Shown piece after piece: positions 1 to 8,236 of a DNA stretch of 64,000 nucleotides. The position numbers and the translations under genes are program-made. Below the pieces are notes generated by a model. The model was not told the DNA's origin. It searched no databases and saw nothing but the letters and a program-made list of their open reading frames with translations. Source of the DNA: Selenomonadaceae bacterium (lineage in GTDB: Bacteria > Bacillota > Negativicutes > Selenomonadales > Selenomonadaceae); contig JAFRRH010000006.1 in the NCBI GenBank assembly GCA_017428215.1, positions 1 to 64,000 on the forward strand, read 5' to 3'. Within the stretch, counting starts at the first letter, position 1. Every line of letters starts with the position of its first letter.

Positions 1-213
1 AGTCGCGCCAACCAACGTCAAACCGCGTGCATCAATCGCATTTTTCAAAACTTGCGGCTCTTTATTGGGCATATAACCCCAAGGACCAATTTCACAGCCC
101 TCATAGCCCGCAATTTTCATTTCGTCGAGGCAACGCCACCAAGGCGGCTCTTTTTCGTGTTCGGGGAACCATACGCCCCAAGAATCCGGCGCAATGCCAA
201 CATGAATAGCCAT
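1..213 (-). CDS. Sugar phosphate isomerase/epimerase, IolE-like (3' end outside window)
   Basis: The first 71 codons of a minus-strand gene that runs off the left edge. The translation begins MAIHVGIAPDSWGVWFPEH, the N-terminus typical of xylose-isomerase-like TIM-barrel proteins of the inosose dehydratase (IolE) or hexulose-phosphate isomerase type, and continues with GYEGCEIGPWGY, the first barrel strands. An AAAAGGAGAG ribosome site lies 7 bases before the ATG at 213. It is divergent from the AraC-type gene at 309 and belongs with the Gfo/Idh/MocA dehydrogenase at 1276-2403 as a polyol or inositol catabolism set. The exact substrate cannot be read from 71 residues. Confidence 0.75.
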   Translation of the reverse strand, partial: MAIHVGIAPDSWGVWFPEHEKEPPWWRCLDEMKIAGYEGCEIGPWGYMPNKEPQVLKNAIDARGLTLVGAT

Positions 214-244
214 TAGTTATCTCTCCTTTTGATAATTTTTTGAA

Positions 245-274
245 TTGACTTGCGCGAACTCCAAAATTTATAAT
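245..274 (+). promoter_or_regulatory. Sigma-70-type promoter for the AraC gene
   Basis: TTGACT at 245-250 and TATAAT at 269-274 with an 18-base spacer, 35 bases before the GTG start at 309. It lies in the divergent intergenic region shared with the isomerase gene on the other strand. Confidence 0.6.
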
Positions 275-308
275 TAAGGCAAAAAATTTTTTGAGGAGGT
301 CGCAAGCC

Positions 309-1136
309 GTGAAGATTGTCGATAAAGGCGTCCTTGAAACTTCGTTCATAGACTTTTCGCAGCCGTCGGAGTTCGCTAAGAAAGCTTTGCTCTATCCGGG
401 CGATTTTGGTCATTATTTTTGTAACGGCGACTATCGAATTGAGCGCGAATCGTTGAATTTATTCCTGATGTTCTACGTTTTGAACGGAAATATCTTTGTT
501 AAGACGAAAAATTTTGACGTGAACGCGAAGTCGGGCGAAATTATTCTTTTGGACTGCCGCGAGCCGCATATTTACGGTTGCAACGACGCGGGGGAGTTTT
601 TATGGTTTCATTTTAACGGAATTGCCGCGAGTCCTTACGTTGAACATCTTTACGAGAAAATTGGGATACATTATCGCGGAAATCGAGCTGAAAAGTTGCG
701 TTTACGTTTTCAAGAGATAATTTCAGCCGCCGCCAAGCCTCTTGTCAATGAACCTGTCGTTTCGCACAATATTGACGGGATTTTAGCCGCGCTGGCCGCC
801 GAAAGTGCCGTTACTGTCAATGAATTGCTCCGACCGACGCTTGAATACATTGCAAAACATTTTGACGAGCCGATTTCGATTGAGGAGCTCGCAAATTTAT
901 CACTTATGAGCCCCTCGAATCTAATCAGATATTTTCGCCGCTGTTTGGACGTTACGCCGCACGAATATTTACTTTTATATCGTTTAAAGCAATCGAAACG
1001 GCTTTTAGTTTCAACGACTGAATCAATCGAGCGAATTGCTGAACTTTGCGGCTTTAACAGCGCGTCGCACTTTGCGCGGGCGTTTAAGAAGGAAAATTCC
1101 ATGACGCCGAAGGAATTTCGCTCAATCGGGCTTTAA
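309..1136 (+). CDS. AraC-family transcriptional regulator
   Basis: A 275-residue regulator. The first ~150 residues form a cupin-like sensor domain (SGEIILLDCREPHIY, FLWFHFNG). The last ~100 residues carry the two helix-turn-helix units of the AraC/XylS family (EPISIEELANLSLMSPSNL, then SIERIAELCGFNSASHFARAF, ending TPKEFR). The GTG at 309 is preferred because GAGGAGGT at 293-300 lies 8 bases upstream; a TTG at 291 would overlap that site. It is transcribed divergently from the isomerase gene and convergently with the dehydrogenase gene, so it probably controls this small sugar or polyol locus. The ligand is unknown. A related but broken AraC gene is at 41074-41457. Confidence 0.9.
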   Translation: MKIVDKGVLETSFIDFSQPSEFAKKALLYPGDFGHYFCNGDYRIERESLNLFLMFYVLNGNIFVKTKNFDVNAKSGEIILLDCREPHIYGCNDAGEFLWFHFNGIAASPYVEHLYEKIGIHYRGNRAEKLRLRFQEIISAAAKPLVNEPVVSHNIDGILAALAAESAVTVNELLRPTLEYIAKHFDEPISIEELANLSLMSPSNLIRYFRRCLDVTPHEYLLLYRLKQSKRLLVSTTESIERIAELCGFNSASHFARAFKKENSMTPKEFRSIGL

Positions 1137-1150
1137 AATTTGCTTTGAAC

Positions 1151-1190
1151 TGAGATTTACGGTTTGCAAGCTGTGAATCTCAATTTTTTT
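1151..1190 (+). terminator. Rho-independent terminator after the AraC gene
   Basis: A 9-pair stem (TGAGATTTA with TGAATCTCA, one wobble pair) followed by a run of seven T, 14 bases after the stop codon. Confidence 0.7.
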
Positions 1191-1245
1191 GCGTCTGAGC
1201 AGAAATTTTCGGTTTGAAAGTCGATTTGGAGGTTCATTTTACGTT

Positions 1246-1261
1246 TTCCAATATATTGGAA
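1246..1261. other. Perfect 16-bp palindrome between convergent genes
   Basis: TTCCAATATATTGGAA is a perfect inverted repeat 15 bases beyond the dehydrogenase stop codon. It could be a weak terminator (no T-run follows) or a protein binding site; nothing further can be said. Confidence 0.35.
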
Positions 1262-1275
1262 TTTGTAAGTTGGGC

Positions 1276-2403
1276 TTATTTTACGTCTACCCAAGCGCGT
1301 TCTTTAGCGGATTTAAGAATTGCGGCAACGGTTCTGTCGATTTTGTAGCCGAACTCGAACGTGCAATCGTATTTCGTGCCCTTAGTAATCGCGCTGAACA
1401 ATTCGTGCGCCTCAAGGACTTTCATATCGTTATAAGCAATGGCAATTCCGCCTGCAGGTTGAAATGCGCTGTAACCTTTGTGCAGAGGATTGAGGAAAAC
1501 CTTTCTGAAACCGCGATCGACTTCCTCGTCGCTCTGGAAATAGACTTGAACTTCGCCCATGCGCTCCAAATCGTAAATGACGGAGCCTTTAGTGCCTTGA
1601 ATTTCATACGCGAGATAATTTTTGCGACCGGTGGCGACGCGGCTGGAAGAAATCATACCTTTTGCGCCGTTGGCGTATTCAATCATGAAACTGATAATAT
1701 CTTCGTTCTCGACGGGAGCCATTTCGCTTGAGCCGCGAGATTTCGGACGTTCGGGGAAAATTGTAGTTGTCATGGCGTTTACAGCGGAAATATCGCCCAT
1801 AATGAACTGCGAAACGCTCAAAAGGTGCGAGCCTAAGTCTCCGAGTGCGCCGCAACCGGCTAATTTGTTAATATGTCTCCAAGTTATGGGCAAAGTTGGG
1901 TCGAGGAGCTGGTCTTGGTCGTAACGCCCGATAAAAAGCATAATTTGACCGAGTTTACCGCTCTGAACGAGTTCGCGGACGTAAGCATTGGCGGGATTTT
2001 GCGTGTTATTAAAGCCGACGTAGTTAATAACGCCTTTTTTCGCGGCGAGTTCAGCCAATTCTTTAGATTCTTCGGCGGAAATGGACAGCGGCTTTTCGCA
2101 GTAGACATTTTTGCCGGCTTCAAGCGCGGCTTTGGCAACTTGGTAGTGAAAAGCGTTCGGCGTGGCAATATCGACGAGATCAATGTCGGGATCGTTGACG
2201 AGAACTTTCCAATCGTCAGTTACGCGATTAAAACCGATTTTTTCTTTGGCAACCTGCGCGGACGCGGCGTTATTATCGGCAACCATTTCAAAAACGGGCA
2301 CGCCATATTCCGGACCGAAGAGCATTTGCTCGTTAAGCATTGCGCTGGAGTGCGCCTTACCCATCCAACCTGCGCCGACAAGACCGATACGAATTTTTTC
2401 CAT
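1276..2403 (-). CDS. Gfo/Idh/MocA-family NAD(P)-dependent oxidoreductase
   Basis: 375 residues. The N-terminal Rossmann fold has GLVGAGWMGKAH (residues 7-18), and the family EKP motif (residues 103-105, VYCEKPLS) supplies the catalytic lysine. The C-terminal domain carries LGDLGSHLL, typical of sugar and inositol dehydrogenases. GGGAGGT lies just before the ATG. The protein would oxidise a sugar or polyol hydroxyl using NAD(P). With the IolE-like isomerase and AraC regulator upstream it suggests a polyol or inositol pathway; a separate, truncated IolG-like gene is at 39670-40200, so the two loci are probably paralogous. Substrate not assignable from sequence alone. Confidence 0.85.
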   Translation of the reverse strand: MEKIRIGLVGAGWMGKAHSSAMLNEQMLFGPEYGVPVFEMVADNNAASAQVAKEKIGFNRVTDDWKVLVNDPDIDLVDIATPNAFHYQVAKAALEAGKNVYCEKPLSISAEESKELAELAAKKGVINYVGFNNTQNPANAYVRELVQSGKLGQIMLFIGRYDQDQLLDPTLPITWRHINKLAGCGALGDLGSHLLSVSQFIMGDISAVNAMTTTIFPERPKSRGSSEMAPVENEDIISFMIEYANGAKGMISSSRVATGRKNYLAYEIQGTKGSVIYDLERMGEVQVYFQSDEEVDRGFRKVFLNPLHKGYSAFQPAGGIAIAYNDMKVLEAHELFSAITKGTKYDCTFEFGYKIDRTVAAILKSAKERAWVDVK

Positions 2404-2566
2404 TTTAGTGACCTCCCAAAAATTTTTATTTGTTTATGTTGGCGCAAGTATAAAATTTCGGGCGTCGAAAGTCATTTCAACGATTTTCCAAATCCTGTAC
2501 AAAATTTATCAATCCGTTTAACCGACGCTTTTTAGCAAGTTAAAGTGCTCGGCTTTATTTTTTTAT

Positions 2567-2608
2567 GTGGTAAAAATCACTTACAAAAATTTTTCGGCGT
2601 GATAAAAT
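2567..2608 (+). promoter_or_regulatory. hcp promoter with Crp/Fnr-type operator candidate
   Basis: TTACAA (2581-2586) and TAAAAT (2603-2608) with a 16-base spacer. Directly upstream is the near-palindrome GTGGTAAAAATCAC (2567-2580). Its centre is about 41.5 bases before the expected transcription start, the position used by class II Crp/Fnr activators. Clostridial hcp genes are commonly controlled by HcpR, a Crp/Fnr family regulator with GTGA/TCAC half-sites. No such regulator gene is in the window. Confidence 0.5.
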
Positions 2609-2640
2609 TTAATAGAAAAATTTTAAAAGGAGAGATTTTA

Positions 2641-4275
2641 ATGGATAGCAAAAATTTTCTGTGCTTCCAGTGTAGTGACGCGCTCGGAGGCAAAGGCTGT
2701 ACAAAAGTCGGCGTGTGTGGCAAGAAAGCTGACGTCGCTCGTATGCAAGACCTTTTAATTTACTCGACGAAGGGAATTTCCGCCGTAACTACTCAACTCC
2801 GCGCAGAAGGCAAACCCGTCAAGCCGCGTGTCAATCATCTCGTTACGCTGAATCTTTTTATGACGATAACCAATGCAAATTTTGATTTAGAGGTACTCGT
2901 CGGGCGCGTGGAGCAGACGCTTAAGACTAAGGCAAAACTTCTCGCTGAAGTCGACGACAAAAAAAATTTGCCTGCCGCCGCATTGTGGACTGACACGCAA
3001 GAAAACTTCGACGCAAAGGCTCAAACCGTCGGAATTTTGGCGACGACGAACGAAGATATTCGTAGCCTTCGCGAACTGATAACTTACGGCTTAAAAGGAC
3101 TGGCGGCTTATCTTTATCATGCCAACGCGCTCGGTTATGACGACGAAAAAATTAACGCCTTTGCTCAATCGACGCTCGCAAAACTTTTGGACGACAACTT
3201 AAGCGGCGACGATTTAACTGCGCTGGCTTTGGAAACGGGCAAGTTCGGCGTCGACGTTATGGCTTTACTCGACAAGGCGAACACTGAAACTTACGGCAAT
3301 CCCGAAGTCACCAAAGTTAAACTTGGCGTCGGAAAAAATCCCGCAATACTTATCAGCGGTCACGACTTTAAAGATTTGGAACAGCTCCTCGAACAAACGG
3401 AAGGCACGGGCGTTGACGTTTATACACATGGGGAGATGTTGCCAGCGCATTATTATCCGAAGCTGAAAAAATTTAAACACCTCGTCGGCAATTACGGCAA
3501 CGCTTGGCAACTTCAACAAACCGAATTTGAAAAATTTAACGGCGTAATCCTGCTTACGACTAATTGCCTTATGCCGCCCAAAAAATCTTATATCGACAGA
3601 GTTTTTACGACAGGCGCGGTCGGTTATCCCGGTTGCAAGCGCGTTGAGGAAGTTGACGGCAAAAAAGATTTTACTCCGCTGATTGAACTTGCTAAAACTT
3701 GCCCGCCGCCCACTGAACTTGAAACGGGCGAAATTGTCGGTGGCTTTGCTCACGAACAAGTTTTCGCACTCGCTGATAAAGTCGTCGAGGCTGTCAAATC
3801 CGGCGCAATAAAAAAATTCGTCGTCATGGCGGGTTGCGACGGTCGCCAAAAATCTCGCCAATACTACGCCGAATTTGCAAAGGCTCTGCCCAAAGACACT
3901 GTGATTTTGACATGCGGGTGTGAAAAATTTAAATTCATCAAACTCAATCTCGGCGACATTGGCGGCATTCCGAGAATTTTGGATGCTGGTCAATGTAATG
4001 ATTCATATTCTCTGGCGTTAATCGCGCTCAAGCTCAAAGAAATTTTCGGACTCGACGACATTAACAAACTGCCTATTGTCTACAACATAGGGTGGCATGA
4101 ACAAAAAGCAGTAATTGTTTTGCTTGCGCTGTTATATCTCAACGTAAAGAACATCACTCTCGGTCCTGTGTTGCCCGCGTTTCTCAGTCCCAACGTCACG
4201 AAAGTTTTGGTCGAGAAATTTAACATCGGAAAGATTTCGACGGTCGACGAAGATATTAAGCGTATGATTGGATAA
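2641..4275 (+). CDS. hcp: Hybrid cluster protein (hydroxylamine reductase / NO-stress protein)
   Basis: 544 residues starting at the ATG at 2641, which has AAAAGGAGAG upstream; an in-frame ATG at 2545 lacks a ribosome site. The N-terminal cluster ligands are C8, C11, C20 and C26 (CFQC then C-x5-C), the class I spacing of anaerobes. Hybrid-cluster ligands are recognisable later: the His in ISGHDF, the Glu in THGEML, the Cys residues in TTNCLMPP and GYPGCKRV, and the Glu in GWHEQKA. Hcp reduces NO or hydroxylamine in the cytoplasm of anaerobes. Its promoter carries a candidate Crp/Fnr-type site. The next gene is a GIY-YIG endonuclease element that appears inserted between hcp and the molybdopterin operon. 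Confidence 0.97.
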   Translation: MDSKNFLCFQCSDALGGKGCTKVGVCGKKADVARMQDLLIYSTKGISAVTTQLRAEGKPVKPRVNHLVTLNLFMTITNANFDLEVLVGRVEQTLKTKAKLLAEVDDKKNLPAAALWTDTQENFDAKAQTVGILATTNEDIRSLRELITYGLKGLAAYLYHANALGYDDEKINAFAQSTLAKLLDDNLSGDDLTALALETGKFGVDVMALLDKANTETYGNPEVTKVKLGVGKNPAILISGHDFKDLEQLLEQTEGTGVDVYTHGEMLPAHYYPKLKKFKHLVGNYGNAWQLQQTEFEKFNGVILLTTNCLMPPKKSYIDRVFTTGAVGYPGCKRVEEVDGKKDFTPLIELAKTCPPPTELETGEIVGGFAHEQVFALADKVVEAVKSGAIKKFVVMAGCDGRQKSRQYYAEFAKALPKDTVILTCGCEKFKFIKLNLGDIGGIPRILDAGQCNDSYSLALIALKLKEIFGLDDINKLPIVYNIGWHEQKAVIVLLALLYLNVKNITLGPVLPAFLSPNVTKVLVEKFNIGKISTVDEDIKRMIG

Positions 4276-4278
4276 TCA

Positions 4279-4410
4279 TTGACGAGAAAAGCTCTGCTGT
4301 GTTAAACTTGGAGTGTCTTACAAAACAACCAAGACAACACGGCAGAGCCAATTTCTTTTAAAAATTCTAACACGCTCGCGCCACGTTGTCAAACGAAAGG
4401 CGGAGCGATT
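4279..4410 (+). promoter_or_regulatory. Conserved promoter plus structured leader of GIY-YIG gene (copy A)
   Basis: TTGACG (4279-4284), an 18-base spacer and TAAACT (4303-4308) form a promoter. A 13-bp inverted repeat (4291-4303 with 4336-4348, CTCTGC...GCAGAG) spans the -10 region, with an inner stem CTTGG/CCAAG. Further downstream come TTCTAACACGCTCGCGCC and a TGTCAA that can pair with the first TTGAC. The ribosome site GGCGGAG precedes the ATG at 4411. The same order of elements occurs before the second GIY-YIG gene at 40940-41073, so this is a conserved unit, not chance. Confidence 0.65.
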
Positions 4411-5097
4411 ATGGTATTCGGTGTAATTTATCTCATCACTAATCTTTTAAACGGCATGAAATATGTCGGGCAGACAACGCAAAAACTTACAGTCCGATTA
4501 AAAGCACACAGAAATGCCGATAGTTACATTGGCAGAGCTATTCGTAGGTATGGCAGAGAAAATTTTAAAATTGAAGTTCTTGAGGAATGCGAGACCGCCG
4601 AGCAGCTCAACGAGCGCGAAATTTTTTGGATAGCTGAACTTAATTGCATGTCTCCGAACGGTTATAACTGTACAGAAGGCGGCTTTGGCGGAATGAAAGG
4701 TTATTCGCATACACCTAAAGCTAGAGAAAAAATAAGTGCGGCACTACTTGGAAACAAAAGATCTTTAGGCTATCATCATACAGAAGAGGCGCGAGCAAAA
4801 ATCAGAGTTGCACAGCTTGGAGAAAAACATCATTATTTTGGTACGCATCTCTCGGAGGAACACAAAGTAAAACTTGGTATTTCTCGGCGTGGCGAATCAC
4901 CTTATAAAAATTTGTTGAAGGAAATGGATAATCGTTGGCTTTCATACACCGCGCTTGCAAAACTAATTGGGATACGCCAAGCAAGTATTTCTCGTAAAAT
5001 GAGCGGCAAACGAAAGTTCAATGAGAATGAAATAGCTAAACTCGTCGAGATTTTTGGTAAGCCCGCAAAATATCTCATGGCTCGCGACGATGAGTAA
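4411..5097 (+). CDS. GIY-YIG endonuclease with NUMOD3 repeats and C-terminal HTH (copy A)
   Basis: 228 residues. Residues 3-90 are a GIY-YIG nuclease domain (GVIYLITN, KYVGQTTQ, the catalytic Arg and Glu region, then SPNGYNCTEGG). Residues ~98-160 hold three NUMOD3-like DNA-binding repeats (HTPKAREKISAALLG, HTEEARAKIRVAQLG, LSEEHKVKLGISRRG). The C-terminus (SYTALAKLIGIRQASISRKM then LVEIFGKPAKYL) resembles a Cro/C1-type helix-turn-helix. This layout is typical of free-standing homing endonucleases of phage type. It sits alone between hcp and the Moco operon with its own promoter. A frameshifted relative with the same leader is at 40210-40939. Confidence 0.88.
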   Translation: MVFGVIYLITNLLNGMKYVGQTTQKLTVRLKAHRNADSYIGRAIRRYGRENFKIEVLEECETAEQLNEREIFWIAELNCMSPNGYNCTEGGFGGMKGYSHTPKAREKISAALLGNKRSLGYHHTEEARAKIRVAQLGEKHHYFGTHLSEEHKVKLGISRRGESPYKNLLKEMDNRWLSYTALAKLIGIRQASISRKMSGKRKFNENEIAKLVEIFGKPAKYLMARDDE

Positions 5098-5118
5098 ATT
5101 TTAAAGGAGGAGATATTT

Positions 5119-6090
5119 TTGAAAGAAATTTCCGTATATGACGCGGTAGGTAGCGTATTGTGCCATGATGTGACGGAAATCGTTCGAGGTGTCGTCAAGG
5201 ACGCTCGTTTCCGTAAAGGTCATGTCGTTCGCGAAGAAGACATCCCCGTCCTTTTGCGCTTAGGTAAAGAGCATATATACGTTTGGGAGGAGGATAATTT
5301 AAAACTACATGAGAATGACGCCGCCGAAATTCTGCGCGGGATAACTCAAGGCGAAAATTTATTTGCAAGCGACGTTAAGGAAGGCAAAATCGAACTCAAG
5401 GCGACTTGCGACGGAGTTTTTCACGTTGACGCCGATAAACTCAATGCGATTAATGACGTCGATGAAATTTGTATTGCCACTGCGCAGAATAAAATTCCCG
5501 TCCGCAAAAATAAAGCTGTCGGCGCAATGCGCGTAATTCCTCTCGTGATTGACAAGGACAAAATGGAGCGCGTCAAAGAAATTGCAGGTGTCGTGCCGCT
5601 TATGAAAATTTTACCGTACAAAAAATTTAAAGTTGGACTCGTCGTTACAGGCTCTGAAATTTTTCACGAACGCATTAAAGACACATTTACGCCGGTTATC
5701 GAGGCAAAACTTAAAACTTTCGGCTTGCAAATCGACGAACGCAGACTTTCCGACGATTCAAAGGAAATGACGCACGAAAAAATCACTGAATTGCTCGATT
5801 TGGGCTGTGAAATGATTCTTTGCACGGGCGGCATGTCAGTCGATTGCGACGATAGAACGCCCGCCGCTATTAAATCGACAGGTGCAGACATTGTTACTTA
5901 CGGAGTGCCTGTTTTGCCCGGCGCAATGTTCATGTTGGCTTATAAAGGCGACGTTCCGATAATGGGCTTGCCAGGCTGTGTAATGCACTGCTCAAAAACG
6001 GTGTTTGATATGATTTTGCCGCGAGTTTTGACGGGCGAAAAATTAATCCGAAAAGATTTTACAACGCTGGGCGTCGGAGGTTTGCTTTAA
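5119..6090 (+). CDS. Molybdopterin-binding protein (MoeA/MogA-like domain)
   Basis: 323 residues from a TTG at 5119, 8 bases after AAAGGAGG. The first ~170 residues form a region unlike canonical MoeA. The C-terminal part is a MoCF-biosynthesis fold: KVGLVVTGSEIF, then MILCTGGMSVDCDDRTP and a closing GLPGCVMHC. Proteins of this build sit beside moeA in many clostridia and Negativicutes and are annotated as molybdopterin-binding. It overlaps the moeA start by one base (TAATG), so the two are translationally coupled. The exact step (adenylylation, metal insertion or a sensor) cannot be decided here. Confidence 0.8.
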   Translation: MKEISVYDAVGSVLCHDVTEIVRGVVKDARFRKGHVVREEDIPVLLRLGKEHIYVWEEDNLKLHENDAAEILRGITQGENLFASDVKEGKIELKATCDGVFHVDADKLNAINDVDEICIATAQNKIPVRKNKAVGAMRVIPLVIDKDKMERVKEIAGVVPLMKILPYKKFKVGLVVTGSEIFHERIKDTFTPVIEAKLKTFGLQIDERRLSDDSKEMTHEKITELLDLGCEMILCTGGMSVDCDDRTPAAIKSTGADIVTYGVPVLPGAMFMLAYKGDVPIMGLPGCVMHCSKTVFDMILPRVLTGEKLIRKDFTTLGVGGLL

Positions 6091-7268
6091 TGGAAGGAAT
6101 CACTTTTGAACAGGCGATTGAACTTTTGACAGCCAACGCCAAAGAAATTTCCATTGCGGAAGAAGTTTCGTTGCTTAAGTCGCTAGGAAATATTGCCGCG
6201 CAGGATTATTTCGCAACCTTCGACAATCCGCCATTTGACCGCAGTCCGCTTGACGGCTATGCGCTAAAATCTTCTGATACGCCAGGCAAATTTAAAGTTA
6301 TCGGCGAGGAGTGCGCTGGCGATTTTTTTTCGGGCGAAATTAAATCCGGCGAGGCTTTGCGGATTATGACGGGCGCGGCTATGCCAAATGGCTCCGATTG
6401 CGTGATTCGGCAAGAAGACGTTAAAGTTGACGGCGAAAATATTTTTGTCCCCTACGCGCTCAAGCACCACGAAAATTATTGCTTTGCGGGTGAGGATATT
6501 AAAGCGGGCAGTTTACTCGTTGCTAAGGATACAAAGTTGACGGCGGCGCATGTCGCGGTTTTAGCAAGTCAAGGAATTAATTCTGTAAAAGTTTATCGCA
6601 AACCAGTTGTTGCTATTGCTTCAACCGGCGACGAATTGATTCAACCTGGCGAAAAAATTTCTGCAGGCAAAATTTATAATAGTAATTTGTATTTAATTGC
6701 CTCCAGACTTCTTGAGTTAGGTTTTGAGCCGAAAATTTTATACAACTTGCCCGACGATGCTGACGCCTGCGCGGACAAAATTTTTACCTTGCGCGACGAA
6801 ATTGACTTGCTGATAACAACGGGCGGCGTTTCGGTTGGCAAAAAAGATATTATGCATGACGTTGTTAAGAAAATCGGCGAGAAAATTTTTTGGCGTGTGC
6901 TGATGAAACCAGGTGCTCCCGTCATTGGCTGGACGTTCGGAAAATTTTTAGGTGTCGCGTTGAGTGGTAATCCGTTTGCGGCTTATGCGACGTTTGAACT
7001 TTTAGTTCGCCCAGTGCTAGCTAAAATTTCCCGCCGCGCAGATATTCTGTACAGTCGAGGTCGCGGAATATTGGCGAATGATTTTCCGAAAAAAAGTTTA
7101 GGACGCAGATTTATTCGGGCGCGATTTGACGGCGAAAAAATTTTTCTTCCAAGCCGTCACGAGTCCGGGTCTTTGTATTCGGCGGTCGATTGCAACTGTT
7201 TAGTCGATATTCCTGCCGGCTCGGATAAACTTAAGGCGGGCGCAGAGGTTGAGATAATTTTATTATGA
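6090..7268 (+). CDS. moeA: Molybdopterin molybdenumtransferase MoeA
   Basis: 392 residues, full length for MoeA. Visible are NPPFDRSPLDGYAL near residue 46 (domain I), RIMTGAAMPNGSDCVI, the GDEL turn in ASTGDELIQPG, and the MPT-binding TTGGVSVGKKD followed by MKPGAPV and LSGNPFAA. It inserts molybdate into adenylylated molybdopterin in the cytoplasm. It overlaps both neighbours (one base with the gene before and four with moaA after), so this is a tightly coupled operon. Confidence 0.95.
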   Translation: MEGITFEQAIELLTANAKEISIAEEVSLLKSLGNIAAQDYFATFDNPPFDRSPLDGYALKSSDTPGKFKVIGEECAGDFFSGEIKSGEALRIMTGAAMPNGSDCVIRQEDVKVDGENIFVPYALKHHENYCFAGEDIKAGSLLVAKDTKLTAAHVAVLASQGINSVKVYRKPVVAIASTGDELIQPGEKISAGKIYNSNLYLIASRLLELGFEPKILYNLPDDADACADKIFTLRDEIDLLITTGGVSVGKKDIMHDVVKKIGEKIFWRVLMKPGAPVIGWTFGKFLGVALSGNPFAAYATFELLVRPVLAKISRRADILYSRGRGILANDFPKKSLGRRFIRARFDGEKIFLPSRHESGSLYSAVDCNCLVDIPAGSDKLKAGAEVEIILL

Positions 7269-8233
7269 TTGACCAATTTGGACGCGAAATAAATTATGCG
7301 CGAATTTCTGTAACCGACCGTTGCAATTTGCGTTGTCGCTATTGTATGCCCGAATGCGGCGTAAAAAAAATTTCTCACAACGAGATTTTAAGTTTGGAAG
7401 AAGTTTTGCGCGTCGCTAAAATATTTTCGCAACTCGGCATAAAAAAAATCCGCTTGACGGGCGGCGAACCGTTGCTTAGAAAAAATTTGCCGTCTCTTAT
7501 ACGTGAACTGAAAAATATTTCGAGTATTGAGCAAGTAACTTTGACAACCAACGGCGTCTTATTAAAAACTTTTGCACAGGAATTAATCGCGGCAGGGCTT
7601 GACGGCGTTAATTTGAGTTTAGACACGCTCGAAGAAAAAATTTTTACTGACTTGACGCGACGGAAACTTTTTAACAATGTACTTGAAAGTTTTCAAACAT
7701 TGCTAGGTAAAAATTTAAGATTAAAAATAAATTGCGTGCCTCTGTGCGGCGTCAACGACGGAGAAATTTTAAAGCTGGCAACATTGGCGAAAAATAATCC
7801 GATTAAAGTCCGATTTATTGAACTTATGCCGATTGGTTGCGCGTGGGAATCTGGATTGCGCGGAATTCCGACTGCAGAAATTTTTTCGATGCTGGAAAAT
7901 AATTTTGGTGAACTTCTGCCGATTGATAAAAAAAATTCTCTGCAAGGTCCCGCCAAATACTTTCAGCCGAAAAACTTCGTCGGGCAAATTGGATTTATCG
8001 ACGCTTTAGAGCATAAATTTTGCGGCTCGTGCAATCGAATTCGTTTGACGGCGGAAGGCTTTTTAAAAACGTGTTTAAGCTTTGATACTGGGCTTGACGT
8101 AAAAAATTTGTTGCGTTCCGGCGAAAATGACGATAAAATTTTAGAAAAAATTCGCGAGGCAATTTATTGTAAACCTAAAGAACATTTCTTTGACGGCGCG
8201 ACGAAATTTCAAATGTATCAGGTGGGAGGCTAA
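7265..8233 (+). CDS. moaA: GTP 3',8-cyclase MoaA
   Basis: 322 residues. The radical-SAM cluster is C20-x3-C24-x2-C27 (TDRCNLRCRYCMPE), followed by RLTGGEPLLR. The C-terminal cluster is CGSC...KTC. The final residues are VGG, matching the GG tail that MoaA needs. It converts GTP to 3',8-cyclo-GTP in the first step of Moco synthesis. MoaC, which must act next, is not in this window. It overlaps moeA by four bases. Confidence 0.96.
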   Translation: MIDQFGREINYARISVTDRCNLRCRYCMPECGVKKISHNEILSLEEVLRVAKIFSQLGIKKIRLTGGEPLLRKNLPSLIRELKNISSIEQVTLTTNGVLLKTFAQELIAAGLDGVNLSLDTLEEKIFTDLTRRKLFNNVLESFQTLLGKNLRLKINCVPLCGVNDGEILKLATLAKNNPIKVRFIELMPIGCAWESGLRGIPTAEIFSMLENNFGELLPIDKKNSLQGPAKYFQPKNFVGQIGFIDALEHKFCGSCNRIRLTAEGFLKTCLSFDTGLDVKNLLRSGENDDKILEKIREAIYCKPKEHFFDGATKFQMYQVGG

Positions 8234-8236
8234 GCA

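Noticed and set aside
2545..2640. N-terminal extension of Hcp from an upstream ATG
   Set aside because: It would pass through the promoter and the AAAAGGAGAG site; the Cys motif spacing fits the start at 2641.
4411..5097. Reading the GIY-YIG protein as UvrC-like repair nuclease
   Set aside because: It has NUMOD3 repeats and an HTH tail and lacks the UvrC UVR and RNase H-like parts.
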